Assembly: GCA_017302255.1 (NCBI GenBank)
Contig: JAFLDV010000004.1
Location: 62,001 to 126,000, forward strand
DNA from: Gammaproteobacteria bacterium
GTDB lineage: Bacteria; Pseudomonadota; Gammaproteobacteria; Enterobacterales; Alteromonadaceae
Reading direction: 5' to 3'
Length of the DNA stretch: 64,000 bases
The stretch's first letter is position 1, and each line of letters opens with the position of its first letter. A program made the position numbers and the translations under genes. The notes beneath the pieces were generated by a model. That model was not told the origin of the DNA, ran no database searches, and saw only the letters and a list, made by a program, of their open reading frames with translations. This document shows positions 1 through 9,416 of this stretch, one piece after another.

Positions 1-1448
1 GTGAAGCTTTAGAACGCGGTAACTCAGTGTACTTCCCAGATCACGTGGTACCGATGTTGCCAGAGGCGTTATCCAACGGCCTATGCTCATTAAATCCGCA
101 TGTTGACCGCCTGTGTTTTGTCGCAGAAATGCATATAAGCCCACAGGGTAAACTTGGCAGCTATAAGTTTTATGAAGCGGTGATGCATTCAACGGCGCGC
201 TTAACTTACAACAAAGTGCATGCAATTTTACAAGGTGATGTTGAGCTTCGCGAGCAATACGCCGCCAATCTGACCAACTTGGACAACCTGTATTCGTTAT
301 ATCGGCAAATGGCCAAAGTGCGCGGTGAACGTGGTGCCATCGAATTTGAAACTGTGGAAACCCGCTTTATCTTCAATAGCCATCGCAAGATTGAGCAAAT
401 TGTGCCGGTGCATCGTAATGAAGCGCACAAGATTATTGAAGAGTGCATGATTTTAGCTAACGTTGCTTCGGCGAATTTTGTCGAAAAACATGAAGCAGCA
501 GCGCTATATCGTGTACATGAGCAACCAGATTCCGACCGTTTTGCCAATTTCAAACGCTTCCTAGCGGAATTGGGGATCACTGCAGATCTGCCGGTTGAAC
601 CAACACCACTTGAGCTTAAGCTGTTGTTAGAACGACTCGGTGATCGCCCTGATAAAGAACTGATTGAAACGACTTTATTGCGTTCACTAAAACAAGCGGT
701 TTATCAGCCGGATAACCAAGGTCACTTTGGTTTAGCACTTGAAGCCTACGCGCATTTCACCTCGCCAATTCGCCGTTATCCAGATTTGTTATTGCACCGG
801 GCCATTAAGGCTGTGCTGCATAAACAAGGCAATGCAGTCACTGGACCGCGCGCTTATACGCCGGAGCAAATGGTACCGCTCGGTGAGCAATGTTCGATGA
901 CTGAACGTCGGGCTGACGATGCGACCCGCGAAGTCTCGGATTGGCTCAAATGTGAGTACATGCAAGACCACATTGGTGATAGTTTCCCTGGTGTTGTCGC
1001 GACTGTCACCAATTTTGGTCTGTTTGTCCGTTTGGTTGATTTGTATATTGAAGGCCTAGTGCATGTGACCTCGTTGCCAAATGATTATTATCATTTTGAT
1101 ACCGAGCGGCAGGTTCTGCTTGGCGAGCACAGCAAGCAAAGTTATCGCATGGGTGATTTGCTTGAAGTGAAAGTGCTGGCAGTAAATCTAGAAGCGCGCA
1201 AAATTGACTTAGGCGTTATAGGCTCACCAAAACACGGTGAAGCACGCAAAGTAAGTAGCCGAGCTGTGTATCCAGATGAACGTGGCAGCAAATCTGGTGA
1301 TAAACCACATAAAAAAGGCCGAGCTATTGCCGACCCAACCCAACGCCCAGGCAAAACCAAAGCCGGTCGGGGCGGAGCCAAAGGTGGCAAGGCGAAAGCG
1401 CCTGCGGCTAAAGCTGGCAAAGCCAAAGCACCACGTAAACGCAAATGA
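1..1448 (+). CDS. rnr: Ribonuclease R, 3' part (5' end outside window)
   Basis: RNase R is a processive 3'-5' exoribonuclease of the RNB family that degrades structured RNA. The reading frame is already open at base 3 (codons for EALERGNSVYFPDHVVP), so the gene begins left of the window and the GTG at 27 is internal. The rest of the RNB catalytic domain is visible, including the stretch around HFTSPIRRYPDLL. An S1 domain follows (around FPGVVATVTNFGLFVRL), then a long Lys/Ala/Gly-rich basic tail of about 60 residues, as is usual for RNase R but not RNase II. It is followed by a strong hairpin terminator and then rlmB, the neighbour seen in other gammaproteobacteria. The identification is secure; only the N-terminal cold-shock domains are missing from view. 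Confidence 0.96.
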   Translation, partial: EALERGNSVYFPDHVVPMLPEALSNGLCSLNPHVDRLCFVAEMHISPQGKLGSYKFYEAVMHSTARLTYNKVHAILQGDVELREQYAANLTNLDNLYSLYRQMAKVRGERGAIEFETVETRFIFNSHRKIEQIVPVHRNEAHKIIEECMILANVASANFVEKHEAAALYRVHEQPDSDRFANFKRFLAELGITADLPVEPTPLELKLLLERLGDRPDKELIETTLLRSLKQAVYQPDNQGHFGLALEAYAHFTSPIRRYPDLLLHRAIKAVLHKQGNAVTGPRAYTPEQMVPLGEQCSMTERRADDATREVSDWLKCEYMQDHIGDSFPGVVATVTNFGLFVRLVDLYIEGLVHVTSLPNDYYHFDTERQVLLGEHSKQSYRMGDLLEVKVLAVNLEARKIDLGVIGSPKHGEARKVSSRAVYPDERGSKSGDKPHKKGRAIADPTQRPGKTKAGRGGAKGGKAKAPAAKAGKAKAPRKRK

Positions 1449-1491
1449 GCAAGCTCTGAGTCGACTAATTTGCTAGAATAGACTCAATATG

Positions 1492-1519
1492 AAAACGCCT
1501 GGTGACACCAGGCGTTTTT
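1492..1519 (+). terminator. Rho-independent terminator after rnr
   Basis: A stem AAAACGCCTGGTG pairs with CACCAGGCGTTTT around a very short loop and ends in a T run. It lies 44 bases after the rnr stop codon. It suggests that rlmB is transcribed mainly from its own promoter. Confidence 0.85.
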
Positions 1520-1654
1520 ACGAGCAAAGCGCTTAGTCGTGCATGACTGAGTTATGGCGGCATGACAGCCATTTCTAGCCCAACAAATCAGCCTTTGCTG
1601 TCATCAAGATCACAAGACCAAGCGCAGAATATGCTGCGCCAGATAGGAAAAAGT

Positions 1655-2392
1655 ATGAGCACAGATTATGTGTTTGGCATTCACGCGGTTAGCGCCTTTA
1701 TGGAGCGTGCTCCTGAAGATGTTTTAGAACTGTTTGTATTAAAAGATCGTGAAGATCAGCGCATGCAACCGGTTATTCAACTGGCGCGCAAATCAGGTGT
1801 ATCGGTGCAATTTTGTAACCGCAAAACCCTGGACGAAAAAGTCGCAGGCGCTCAGCATCAAGGTGTTGTGGCCAAAGCTCGTTTGCATGATGCCGGCGAT
1901 GAAAGCGATTTAGCGCGAATTGTTGAGCGCGAAGCGGCACCATTTTTGTTGATTCTGGATGGCATCACTGACCCACATAACTTAGGCGCTATTTTACGTA
2001 GTGCCGATGCAGCCGGCGTGCATGCGGTGATTGCACCGAAAGACCGTTCGGTTAAATTAACTGCCGTTGTGCGCAAAGTTGCCTGTGGTGCGGCCGAGTC
2101 TGTGCCATTTATCAACGTGACCAACCTTGCTCGGACCATCCGCGATTTAAAAGATGCCGGTGTTTGGGTTGTTGGCGCAGCTGGCGAAACTGAAACCACA
2201 ATTTATCAAGCAAGTTTCAGTGGGCCAATCGCTCTTGCGATGGGCGCGGAAGGCGATGGTTTACGTCGTTTGACCAAAGAATCTTGTGATTCATTAGTAA
2301 AAATCCCAATGTTTGGCGCAGTTTCTAGTCTCAATGTATCGGTTGCTACCGGTATTTGCTTATACGAAGCCGTACGTCAACGTCAAAAATAG
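1655..2392 (+). CDS. rlmB: 23S rRNA (guanosine-2'-O-)-methyltransferase RlmB
   Basis: RlmB is a SpoU/TrmH-family (SPOUT) enzyme that 2'-O-methylates G2251 of 23S rRNA using S-adenosylmethionine. The protein of 245 residues starts with the typical YVFGIHAV substrate-binding domain. It carries the three SPOUT motifs: ILDGITDPHNLGAILRSADAAG, the stretch around IALAMGAEGDGL, and IPMFGAVSSLNVSVATGI. I place the start at ATG 1655 because AGGAAA lies six bases upstream and the homology begins there. An ATG at 1562 would add 31 residues of low-complexity sequence. E. coli RlmB has 243 residues. The gene stands between rnr and the rpsF operon, as expected. Confidence 0.95.
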   Translation: MSTDYVFGIHAVSAFMERAPEDVLELFVLKDREDQRMQPVIQLARKSGVSVQFCNRKTLDEKVAGAQHQGVVAKARLHDAGDESDLARIVEREAAPFLLILDGITDPHNLGAILRSADAAGVHAVIAPKDRSVKLTAVVRKVACGAAESVPFINVTNLARTIRDLKDAGVWVVGAAGETETTIYQASFSGPIALAMGAEGDGLRRLTKESCDSLVKIPMFGAVSSLNVSVATGICLYEAVRQRQK

Positions 2393-2400
2393 CCGCTTTT

Positions 2401-2433
2401 GCGTCTTTGCCACGAATTCCTAGGTAAAGACGC
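2401..2433 (+). terminator. Hairpin downstream of rlmB
   Basis: GCGTCTTTGCC pairs with GGTAAAGACGC (11 pairs, one G-U) around an 11-base loop, eight bases after the rlmB stop. The T tract after it is weak, so it may be an inefficient terminator or an RNA-stabilising hairpin. Confidence 0.5.
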
Positions 2434-2442
2434 ATTAATTGC

Positions 2443-2471
2443 TTGTTTTCCAGTCGGTCCATCCGTAGAAT
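2443..2471 (+). promoter_or_regulatory. Candidate sigma-70 promoter of the rpsF operon
   Basis: TTGTTT (2443-2448) and TAGAAT (2466-2471) are separated by 17 bases and lie about 90 bases upstream of rpsF, after the rlmB hairpin. The match to the consensus is moderate and no start site is known. Confidence 0.45.
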
Positions 2472-2522
2472 ATGCGACCTTCGACCTACATCCATGTTCC
2501 TTGCCTCTATGCGAGTTTGGTC

Positions 2523-2557
2523 GAGCTCACCCGAGGCTAATTAACCGTAAGGAGCTC
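2523..2557 (+). promoter_or_regulatory. Candidate S6:S18 autoregulatory leader hairpin upstream of rpsF
   Basis: GAGCTC at 2523-2528 can pair with GAGCTC at 2552-2557, closing a hairpin whose 3' arm contains part of the rpsF Shine-Dalgarno (AAGGAG). The enclosed segment carries CCGAGG and ACCG elements. In other bacteria the S6:S18 complex binds a leader motif with an unpaired CCG close to the rpsF start and represses its own operon. The location and short motifs fit this, but I have not folded the RNA or compared it with a covariance model. Confidence 0.5.
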
Positions 2558-2559
2558 CA

Positions 2560-2937
2560 ATGCGTCATTACGAAATCGTGTTTATGGTTCACCCAGATCA
2601 GAGTGAACAAGTCCCAGGTATGATCGAACGTTATACTGGTGCTATCAAAGAAGCTGGCGGTTCTATCCACCGTCTGGAAGACTGGGGCCGCCGTCAACTG
2701 GCTTACCCAATCGAGAAACTGCACAAAGCACACTATGTTCTGTTGAACGTAGAAGCGCCACAAGCAGTGATCGATGAACTGGAAACTAACTTCCGCTACA
2801 ACGACGCCGTTCTGCGTAACCTGATCATGCGTACCAACGGTGCAGTGACAGAGCCATCACCAATGGCAAAAGTTCGTGAAGAACGTCGCGACCGCGCTCC
2901 ACGTGATTCAGAAGAGCAGGTAGCACACGACGAGTAA
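2560..2937 (+). CDS. rpsF: Small-subunit ribosomal protein bS6
   Basis: bS6 binds the central domain of 16S rRNA together with S18. The protein of 125 residues has the typical start [17 protein letters not shown] and the [11 protein letters not shown] segment near the end. Its acidic C-terminal tail (EEQVAHDE) resembles the glutamate-rich tail that RimK modifies in E. coli. A strong Shine-Dalgarno (TAAGGAG) lies seven bases before the ATG. It is the first gene of the rpsF-priB-rpsR-rplI operon, and priB begins four bases after its stop. Confidence 0.98.
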   Translation: MRHYEIVFMVHPDQSEQVPGMIERYTGAIKEAGGSIHRLEDWGRRQLAYPIEKLHKAHYVLLNVEAPQAVIDELETNFRYNDAVLRNLIMRTNGAVTEPSPMAKVREERRDRAPRDSEEQVAHDE

Positions 2938-2941
2938 TCTG

Positions 2942-3482
<541 letters not shown>

Positions 3483-3515
3483 GCCTGGTTCAACCGATAC
3501 TGAGAGGATTAATCA

Positions 3516-3968
3516 ATGGATATCATTCTGTTGGATAAAGTTGCTAACCTTGGTGGTTTAGGCGACAAAGTAGTTGTTAAATCTGGTTATGCTCGTAACT
3601 TCTTATTCCCACAAGGAAAAGCAGTTCCAGCAACTAAAGCTAACATCGAAAAATTTGAAGCGCGCCGCGCTGAATTAGAAGCCAAATTGGTTGCTAATTT
3701 ATCTGCTGCGCAAGACCGTGCTGCTAAAGTTGCAGAGCTGGGCGAAGTAACTATCGCTGCTAAAGCTGGTGACGAAGGCAAATTGTTCGGTTCAATCGGT
3801 ACTCGTGACATTGCTGATGCAATCACTGAAGCCGGTGTAGCTGTAACTAAAGCTGAAGTTAAATTACCAAACGGCACTCTGCGTGACGTTGGTTCATTTG
3901 ACATCGCTCTGCAATTACACGCTGAAGTTACAGCAACCGTTAAACTGGTTGTTGTTGCTGAGGCTTAA
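3516..3968 (+). CDS. rplI: Large-subunit ribosomal protein bL9
   Basis: bL9 binds domain V of 23S rRNA near the base of the L1 stalk. The 150-residue protein has the N-terminal domain [19 protein letters not shown] and the [13 protein letters not shown] motif. A long central helix and a C-terminal domain ending in VKLVVVAEA follow. Length and sequence are standard for the family. GAGAGG lies upstream of the ATG. It closes the rpsF operon and is followed by a hairpin. Confidence 0.98.
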   Translation: MDIILLDKVANLGGLGDKVVVKSGYARNFLFPQGKAVPATKANIEKFEARRAELEAKLVANLSAAQDRAAKVAELGEVTIAAKAGDEGKLFGSIGTRDIADAITEAGVAVTKAEVKLPNGTLRDVGSFDIALQLHAEVTATVKLVVVAEA

Positions 3969-3977
3969 TTGCCTGAC

Positions 3978-4010
3978 GGCACAGTGGCGTCGCCACTGTG
4001 CCATCTTTAT
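3978..4010 (+). terminator. Hairpin terminator after rplI
   Basis: GGCACAGTGG pairs with CCACTGTGCC around a five-base loop, starting ten bases after the rplI stop. The following tract (ATCTTTATCTCTT) is T-rich but interrupted. It marks the end of the ribosomal operon before dnaB. Confidence 0.7.
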
Positions 4011-4155
4011 CTCTTCTGCTTGCTCGCTTGTCCTTTACTCATTCCCTAAAAAATTCTAAAACATAAGCCATTTCTGACTGATCCTAGTTCGGAAAAATGC
4101 TAGTCTATGCCCATTCCAACTCGGGCTTGTTCGCTCGCATTTAAATACTGGTGTT

Positions 4156-5604
4156 ATGGCTAATCCAAAAGAAAAATATTCCCAAGATAAATATCAAAAA
4201 GATAAGTATCAAAAAGACAGCTATCAAAAGGATAGCCAAGTCGCAGCCGTGAAAATGCCTCCGCACTCGATTGAAGCAGAACAATCGGTGTTAGGCGGTT
4301 TGATGCTTGATAATAACGCCTGGGATAAAGTGGCGGAAAAAGTTGTAGAGCAAGATTTCTATTTGCGTTCGCACCGCTATATTTTCGCTGCCATGAGCAA
4401 AATTGCTGAAGCAAACTCGCCGATTGATTTAATCACAGTTTCTGAGTGGTTAGAGCGTAATCAACAACTTGATGATGTTGGTGGCTTTGCATATTTAGGT
4501 GAAATTGCCAAAAACACGCCAAGTGCTGCCAACATTCTGGCATATGCCGACATTGTGCGAGAGCGTGCAGTAGTTCGGGATATGATTTCGGTTGCTCATG
4601 ACATCGCCGACGCTGGTTATGATCCACAAGGGCGTAACAGTGCTGAGCTGCTGGACTTTGCTGAAACCAAAGTATTCAAAATTGCCGAACAACGAGCTAA
4701 TGCCAACGAAGGTCCAGAGCCGATTAATAGTATCCTCGCGAAAACTATTGATAAAATTGATACTTTATTTCGAAATCCAAGTAATGGCGGCATCACTGGC
4801 GTTTCGACCGGCTATCACGATCTCGATAAGATGACCAACGGTATGCAGCCGTCAGATCTGATTATCGTTGCTGCGCGTCCATCGATGGGTAAGACAACAT
4901 TTGCAATGAATCTCTGCGAACATGCAGCGATTAGTAGTGATAAGCCGGTTCTAATCTTCAGTCTTGAGATGCCGTCAGAACAAATTATGATGCGTATGTT
5001 GGCATCACTTGGTCGTATCGATCAAACCAAGGTGCGGACTGGCCAACTCGATGATGAGGATTGGGCGCGTTTGTCATCGGCCATTGAGCTGTTGAACTCC
5101 AAAGGTAAAATGTATATCGATGACGCATCTGGTTTAACCCCAACGGAAGTGCGGTCACGCGCGCGTCGTGTAGCGCGTGAGCATGGCGGCTTGTCGATGA
5201 TCATGGTCGACTATCTTCAATTAATGACGGTGCCAGGCCTTTCTGATAACCGGACTTTAGAAATCGCTGAAATTTCCCGTTCCTTAAAAGCTTTAGCAAA
5301 AGAGTTAAAAGTTCCGGTTGTAGCCTTATCACAGCTTAACCGTTCTTTGGAACAACGCGCTGATAAACGACCTGTGAACTCGGACTTGCGGGAATCTGGT
5401 TCTATCGAGCAGGATGCCGACTTAATTATGTTTATTTACCGGGATGAGGTTTATCACGAAGACAGTCCGGATAAGGGAACTGCTGAGGTAATCATTGGTA
5501 AACAGCGTAACGGCCCAATTGGCCGCATCCGATTGACCTTCCATGGCCGATACTCGCGATTTGATAACTATGCAGGTACTGCGAAATTTGAGGACGAGTA
5601 TTAA
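4156..5604 (+). CDS. dnaB: Replicative DNA helicase DnaB
   Basis: DnaB is the hexameric helicase that unwinds DNA at the replication fork and recruits primase. The N-terminal domain (around PHSIEAEQSVLGGLMLDNN), the linker and the RecA-like domain are all present, with Walker A PSMGKTTF (Lys about 246), MIMVDYLQLM as Walker B, and RDEVYHEDSPDKG near the end. The protein of 482 residues is slightly longer than E. coli DnaB. The extra length is a 15-base/five-residue tandem repeat (EKYSQ, DKYQK, DKYQK, DSYQK) at residues 6-25. The ATG has no obvious Shine-Dalgarno. Its stop codon overlaps the alr start by one base, so the two genes are likely cotranscribed. Confidence 0.97.
   Translation: MANPKEKYSQDKYQKDKYQKDSYQKDSQVAAVKMPPHSIEAEQSVLGGLMLDNNAWDKVAEKVVEQDFYLRSHRYIFAAMSKIAEANSPIDLITVSEWLERNQQLDDVGGFAYLGEIAKNTPSAANILAYADIVRERAVVRDMISVAHDIADAGYDPQGRNSAELLDFAETKVFKIAEQRANANEGPEPINSILAKTIDKIDTLFRNPSNGGITGVSTGYHDLDKMTNGMQPSDLIIVAARPSMGKTTFAMNLCEHAAISSDKPVLIFSLEMPSEQIMMRMLASLGRIDQTKVRTGQLDDEDWARLSSAIELLNSKGKMYIDDASGLTPTEVRSRARRVAREHGGLSMIMVDYLQLMTVPGLSDNRTLEIAEISRSLKALAKELKVPVVALSQLNRSLEQRADKRPVNSDLRESGSIEQDADLIMFIYRDEVYHEDSPDKGTAEVIIGKQRNGPIGRIRLTFHGRYSRFDNYAGTAKFEDEY
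4171..4236 (+). repeat. Tandem 15-base repeat at the 5' end of dnaB
   Basis: Four units with the pattern GAYARNTATCAAAAR run head to tail and keep the reading frame: 4171-4185 degenerate, then 4186-4200, 4201-4215 and 4216-4230. A partial fifth unit follows. They encode a lysine/tyrosine/glutamine-rich tail before the folded N-terminal domain of DnaB. The two central units differ by one base, which suggests recent slippage duplication. Confidence 0.85.
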
Positions 5605-6683
5605 TGAGTCGTCGACCGTTAGCGCAAATCAATACTTCAGCGCTGTTGCATAATGTCCAAATCATTCGAGATTTGGCGCCGAATTGCAAGATTTTGGCTG
5701 TGCTTAAGGCGAATGCCTACGGCCATGGCTTGTTGGCTGTTGCTGCGCAATTGAAAGATGCTCAGGCATTTGGTGTGGCGCGTATCGATGAAGCGCTAAT
5801 GTTACGTGCCGGCGGCATAGTCAAACCTATAGTGCTGCTGGAAGGTTTTTTTCACGCCGATGAGTTGTCGCAAATTGTCGCCTCTAATCTACAAGTTGTT
5901 GTTCATCACATGGCGCAGGTCGATGCATTAGTTAAAGCAGAGCTTGAATCGCCAATACACGTCTGGCTGAAAATAGACAGTGGTATGCATCGGTTAGGGA
6001 TTGCACCTGACGATTTTGCTGATGCTTATCAAAAACTTAGTAAAAGCCCTAATGTGTTGCAGCCGATGCGTTTGATGACGCATTTTGCCTGTGCCGATGA
6101 ACCCGATCATCCTGCAACTCTTCAGCAGTTAGCTGTGTTCAAGCAAACGATTGGCGACGCAATTGGTGAAATCAGTATTGCAAACTCTGCGGGGGTTGTC
6201 GGTTGGCCGCAAAGTCATGGCGACTGGATCCGACCCGGACTTGCTTTGTATGGGGTATCGCCGATGACTGCAGGTCGGTCTGCTCAGCATAAACTGCGAC
6301 CGATGATGACCTTTTCAAGTTCGGTCATCGCGGTGCGTCCAGTGAAAAAAGGTGACGCTGTTGGCTATGGTGCAACTTGGATTGCGCCTCGAGACACTCG
6401 GCTGGCGATTGTTGCTATCGGTTATGGTGATGGTTATCCGCGTAACGCTCCTTGTGGAACGCCAGTACTTATTAATGGCGTCCGTTACCCGATCGTTGGC
6501 CGTGTTTCTATGGATATGACGACTGTGGATATTGGTGATGCTGAGATTGAGCACGGCGCGCAAGTAGTATTGTGGGGGGAGCAACTTCCGGTCGAGGAGA
6601 TTGCTGAACTCGTACAAACGATCCCGTATGAATTACTGTGCAATATCACCAGTCGCGTCCAATTTCGGTACATTAGCGACTAG
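5604..6683 (+). CDS. alr: Alanine racemase
   Basis: This PLP enzyme interconverts L- and D-alanine for peptidoglycan synthesis. The N-terminal TIM barrel has AVLKANAYGHG with the PLP-binding lysine at residue 35. The C-terminal beta domain contains VGYGATW, which should hold the second catalytic tyrosine, and the VSMDMTTVD segment. At 359 residues it has the normal length. Its ATG overlaps the dnaB stop (TAATG), an arrangement expected from the dnaB-alr pairing in gammaproteobacteria. A bidirectional terminator follows. Confidence 0.97.
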   Translation: MSRRPLAQINTSALLHNVQIIRDLAPNCKILAVLKANAYGHGLLAVAAQLKDAQAFGVARIDEALMLRAGGIVKPIVLLEGFFHADELSQIVASNLQVVVHHMAQVDALVKAELESPIHVWLKIDSGMHRLGIAPDDFADAYQKLSKSPNVLQPMRLMTHFACADEPDHPATLQQLAVFKQTIGDAIGEISIANSAGVVGWPQSHGDWIRPGLALYGVSPMTAGRSAQHKLRPMMTFSSSVIAVRPVKKGDAVGYGATWIAPRDTRLAIVAIGYGDGYPRNAPCGTPVLINGVRYPIVGRVSMDMTTVDIGDAEIEHGAQVVLWGEQLPVEEIAELVQTIPYELLCNITSRVQFRYISD

Positions 6684-6713
6684 TTAGACTAGCTAAACGC
6701 TTGGACCACCAAT

Positions 6714-6741
6714 AAAAAAGCCGGAGATGTCCGGCTTTTTT
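6714..6741. terminator. Bidirectional terminator between alr and cheX
   Basis: AAAAAAGCCGGA pairs with TCCGGCTTTTTT around GATG. With A and T runs on both flanks it can end transcription of the convergent alr (+) and CheX-type gene (-). Confidence 0.9.
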
Positions 6742-6762
6742 GGTATTTGCTGTAGCGAACTA

Positions 6763-7239
6763 TTAACCGCCGCCTTGGTTATCGAAGCTAACTTCGATAT
6801 GCACTTTGCCAAAGTCAGAATCAAACGGCATTAGGATTTTCGGACCATCACATTTATGTGTGATGGTATGGCCTTTTCCAGAAACTACAACTGGTGTTGC
6901 CATACTGAATTCATATCCTTTTTCACCAAGGATGCGTTTTGCACCACCGGTGACCATGTTGGTGATTTCGCCAACCATGTCAGTGACTTCTTCATTAATC
7001 GTTTTTGGGCGCTCACCTAACATCCGGAACATGATTTCCAGAGCCAAGCTTTCCTCAAAACTTACTGAAAATGAACCCTTAGTTTGTGGACCTATCATCC
7101 CAATCAAACCAGAGACATCACCCCGTGCTACTTCATCTTTTTTAATGCGTGGCTGGCCCGGCACAATTGTTGTGTTTGCCATTGTACTTAACACATTGAC
7201 CAAAGAAGACAAAAATGGATTTATGTACTCAACATTCAT
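6763..7239 (-). CDS. cheX: CheX-type chemotaxis phosphatase domain protein
   Basis: CheX/FliY-family proteins dephosphorylate CheY-P or related receivers. The 158-residue protein is a single CheX-like domain. The segment MVGEITNMVTGGAK contains the family's E-x-x-N catalytic signature (about residues 90-97). The downstream beta strands (VVVSGKGHTI, VHIEVSFD) also fit. No other chemotaxis genes are adjacent, but a chemoreceptor is encoded about 11 kb away. Orphan CheX proteins in this group may act on non-chemotaxis receivers, so the target is unknown. The Shine-Dalgarno is weak. Confidence 0.8.
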   Translation of the reverse strand: MNVEYINPFLSSLVNVLSTMANTTIVPGQPRIKKDEVARGDVSGLIGMIGPQTKGSFSVSFEESLALEIMFRMLGERPKTINEEVTDMVGEITNMVTGGAKRILGEKGYEFSMATPVVVSGKGHTITHKCDGPKILMPFDSDFGKVHIEVSFDNQGGG

Positions 7240-7397
7240 TTAATAGACCCACTGTTTCGTTTTGCGTCGCTGCTTCAGACCCTGTTGGTAAGGTTAGGCA
7301 GAATTTTCAGAATAAACAAGTCTAGCTCTTTGTTTTTGAGATAGTTTCAGTGTTTTTGTACGCACTCTATGTGTTTTAATCGAAATTTAGCTGCAAA

Positions 7398-7859
7398 TCA
7401 ACCATGATTTTGACAGTCAGGGCCACATCCGAGACATTTTTTACAAATTCCTCGGGCTTCGATAGTCTGTTGTTTGATAACAAAGCCTTTTTCTACTGCC
7501 AAAGCAGTGAACTCACGATGCAGCACGGCAGAATGTAATTCTTCAACATGGCCACATTTTTGGCAAATCAACAATTGAGCAGGATGTTGATGTTCAAAAT
7601 GATGGCAGAGCAAAAAGGCGTTGCTGGATTCGATTTTGTGAATAAAGCCTTGTTCTGTAAGGAACTCGAGGGCTCGATAAATAGTTGCAGGCTTAGCCGC
7701 TGGCTCAGTCGCTTTTAATTGCTCAAGTAGTTCATAAGCACCAACTCCAGCGTGGGTGTTGGCTAATAATCGGAAAACTTTCTCGCGAATCGAGGTGAAT
7801 CGAGCACCATTTAAGTCACAAATTTGTCGAGCGCGTTGTACGAGCGTTTCGGTAGACAT
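7398..7859 (-). CDS. zur: Fur-family transcriptional regulator, Zur type
   Basis: Zur represses zinc uptake genes when loaded with Zn(II). The protein of 153 residues has an N-terminal winged helix (FTSIREKVFRLL, then PATIYRALEFLTEQGFIHKIESSNAF). A C-terminal metal/dimer domain follows with CHHFEHQHP, LICQKCGHVEEL and a CKKCLGCGPDC cluster. NAFLLC and CxxC pairs at these positions are typical of Zur rather than Fur. No zinc transporter genes are adjacent. The gene is divergent from dusA. The assignment as Zur is by motif pattern and could be tested against Zur and PerR profiles. Confidence 0.85.
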   Translation of the reverse strand: MSTETLVQRARQICDLNGARFTSIREKVFRLLANTHAGVGAYELLEQLKATEPAAKPATIYRALEFLTEQGFIHKIESSNAFLLCHHFEHQHPAQLLICQKCGHVEELHSAVLHREFTALAVEKGFVIKQQTIEARGICKKCLGCGPDCQNHG

Positions 7860-7988
7860 AACCCACGAACCTTATCTTAATGCCAGCTAGGTCAGTGTAT
7901 CATAGAAAACTTATGCGCTGAGTGGACAAAACCACAGAAAATTGATTGCGTTAAGGGTAAAATGTCCGACTAATTTCTGGAGGATACT

Positions 7989-8948
7989 GTGGATCATAAA
8001 TTTTCAATTGCCCCGATGCTGGACTGGACCGATCGGCACTGTCGCTATTTTCACCGAATGCTGAGTCAGCATGCAGTGTTATACACAGAAATGATTACCA
8101 CAGGAGCATTGATTTATGGTCAGGGTGATTATTTAGCCTTTAATGAAGAAGAGCACCCGGTTGTTGTGCAATTGGGCGGTTCTGATCCAGAGGCTATGGC
8201 GAAAAGTGCCTTGATGTGTCAGCAGCGCGGCTATGATGCAATTAATATCAATGTCGGATGCCCATCAGATCGGGTGCAAAATGGCATGTTCGGCGCCTGC
8301 TTAATGGCGCAGCCCAAGTTAGTCGCTGAATGTGTCCAGGCGATGCGTTCTGTGGTCGATATCCCGGTGACGGTAAAAACTCGCATCGGCATTGATGACC
8401 AAGATAGTTATCAATTTTTGGTGGATTTTGTTGGTACTATCGCGGATGCCGGTTGTCAGGATTTTATCCTTCATGCAAGGAAAGCTTGGCTCTCAGGCCT
8501 AAGTCCTAAGGAAAATCGAGAAATTCCACCATTGGATTACCCAAGGGTGTATCAGTTAAAACAAGATTTCCCAGCATTACAAATTGCGCTAAACGGCGGT
8601 GTGAAGACCTTGGCAGATTGTCTGACTCACTTGCAACATGTCGATGGGGTGATGGTAGGACGTGAGGCGTACACCAATCCATTATTGTTGGCGCAAGTTG
8701 ATGCCGCAATTTATGGCGATGGTCGTCAAGTGCCAACGCCGCATCAGGTCGTGCGTGACATGCTGCCTTACATTGAGCAACAAATGACGCAGGGAGCCAG
8801 ATTCTGGCACATTGCTCGCCATATGTTAGGTATTTTTCAAGGTGTTACTGGTGCTCGGCAGTGGCGCCGCCATCTGAGTGAAGTTGGTCATCTTGGCACA
8901 AGTGGTCCGGAAGTGATGCTAGCGGCACTTGCGAAAGTTCCTGAATAG
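7989..8948 (+). CDS. dusA: tRNA-dihydrouridine(20/20a) synthase DusA
   Basis: DusA reduces uridines 20 and 20a of tRNA to dihydrouridine with FMN and NADPH. The 319-residue TIM barrel starts with [19 protein letters not shown], which is specific to the DusA subgroup. It has [20 protein letters not shown] with the catalytic cysteine, [18 protein letters not shown], and NGGVKTL for FMN binding. I use the GTG at 7989 as start because TGGAGGA lies six bases upstream and the homology begins at once. A clear hairpin terminator follows. Confidence 0.95.
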   Translation: MDHKFSIAPMLDWTDRHCRYFHRMLSQHAVLYTEMITTGALIYGQGDYLAFNEEEHPVVVQLGGSDPEAMAKSALMCQQRGYDAININVGCPSDRVQNGMFGACLMAQPKLVAECVQAMRSVVDIPVTVKTRIGIDDQDSYQFLVDFVGTIADAGCQDFILHARKAWLSGLSPKENREIPPLDYPRVYQLKQDFPALQIALNGGVKTLADCLTHLQHVDGVMVGREAYTNPLLLAQVDAAIYGDGRQVPTPHQVVRDMLPYIEQQMTQGARFWHIARHMLGIFQGVTGARQWRRHLSEVGHLGTSGPEVMLAALAKVPE

Positions 8949-8953
8949 TTGAT

Positions 8954-8988
8954 AACTAAAAAGTGGTGAAATTCGCCACTTTTTAGTT
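8954..8988 (+). terminator. Terminator after dusA
   Basis: AACTAAAAAGTGG pairs with CCACTTTTTAGTT around a nine-base loop and is followed by TTATG. It starts five bases after the dusA stop. Confidence 0.75.
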
Positions 8989-9138
8989 TTATGCTGTTTC
9001 GTATGCAATTCGCACGATCCAGTTGTTTTTGTTTAAGTGTTTTAAAATCAATGATTTAAATTCGCTTTTGTAGTTGGCACAGCAATTGAAATAAGGAATA
9101 TGTCGTTCCGATAAATTCCTAATCAACTGAGGTGTACT

Positions 9139-9405
9139 ATGAAATCTTTAAAAACTACTTTAATCGCTGTTGCCATGCTGACTGTTGCTACTCCATCGAT
9201 GGCTGCTGAACCGTTTGCGGAATTAACCAACGCTTTGGCCTCTACTATCAGTGCTCAAGTTGTGGAAATGAGCAGTAATTTACAAGCTGAATTAGGCGAG
9301 TCTTTAAGTGCAGCTGCGGCTGAATTCGTAAACTCAGCTTCTGAAGTTGCGATAGAAACTGAAGCAACAGTTACTGGGACGAACGCAGAACAAGCTGCGA
9401 AGTAA
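9139..9405 (+). CDS. Small secreted protein of unknown function
   Basis: I do not recognise this 88-residue protein. It has a clear Sec signal peptide: KSLKTT, a hydrophobic core, then the signal-peptidase site PSMAA around residue 22. The mature part, about 65 residues, is rich in Ala, Ser, Glu and Thr, has no cysteine, and is probably helical and acidic. GAGGTG lies upstream of the ATG. A TAAGGAGG Shine-Dalgarno directly overlaps its stop codon and serves a 42-residue membrane protein downstream, so the two form an operon ended by a strong terminator. A periplasmic role is likely; nothing more can be said from sequence. Confidence 0.75.
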   Translation: MKSLKTTLIAVAMLTVATPSMAAEPFAELTNALASTISAQVVEMSSNLQAELGESLSAAAAEFVNSASEVAIETEATVTGTNAEQAAK

Positions 9406-9416
9406 GGAGGCGTTTG

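Noticed and set aside
6806..7243. 145-codon frame antisense to cheX
   Set aside because: It mirrors the CheX coding frame and has no recognisable domain; the minus-strand CheX product has clear family motifs.
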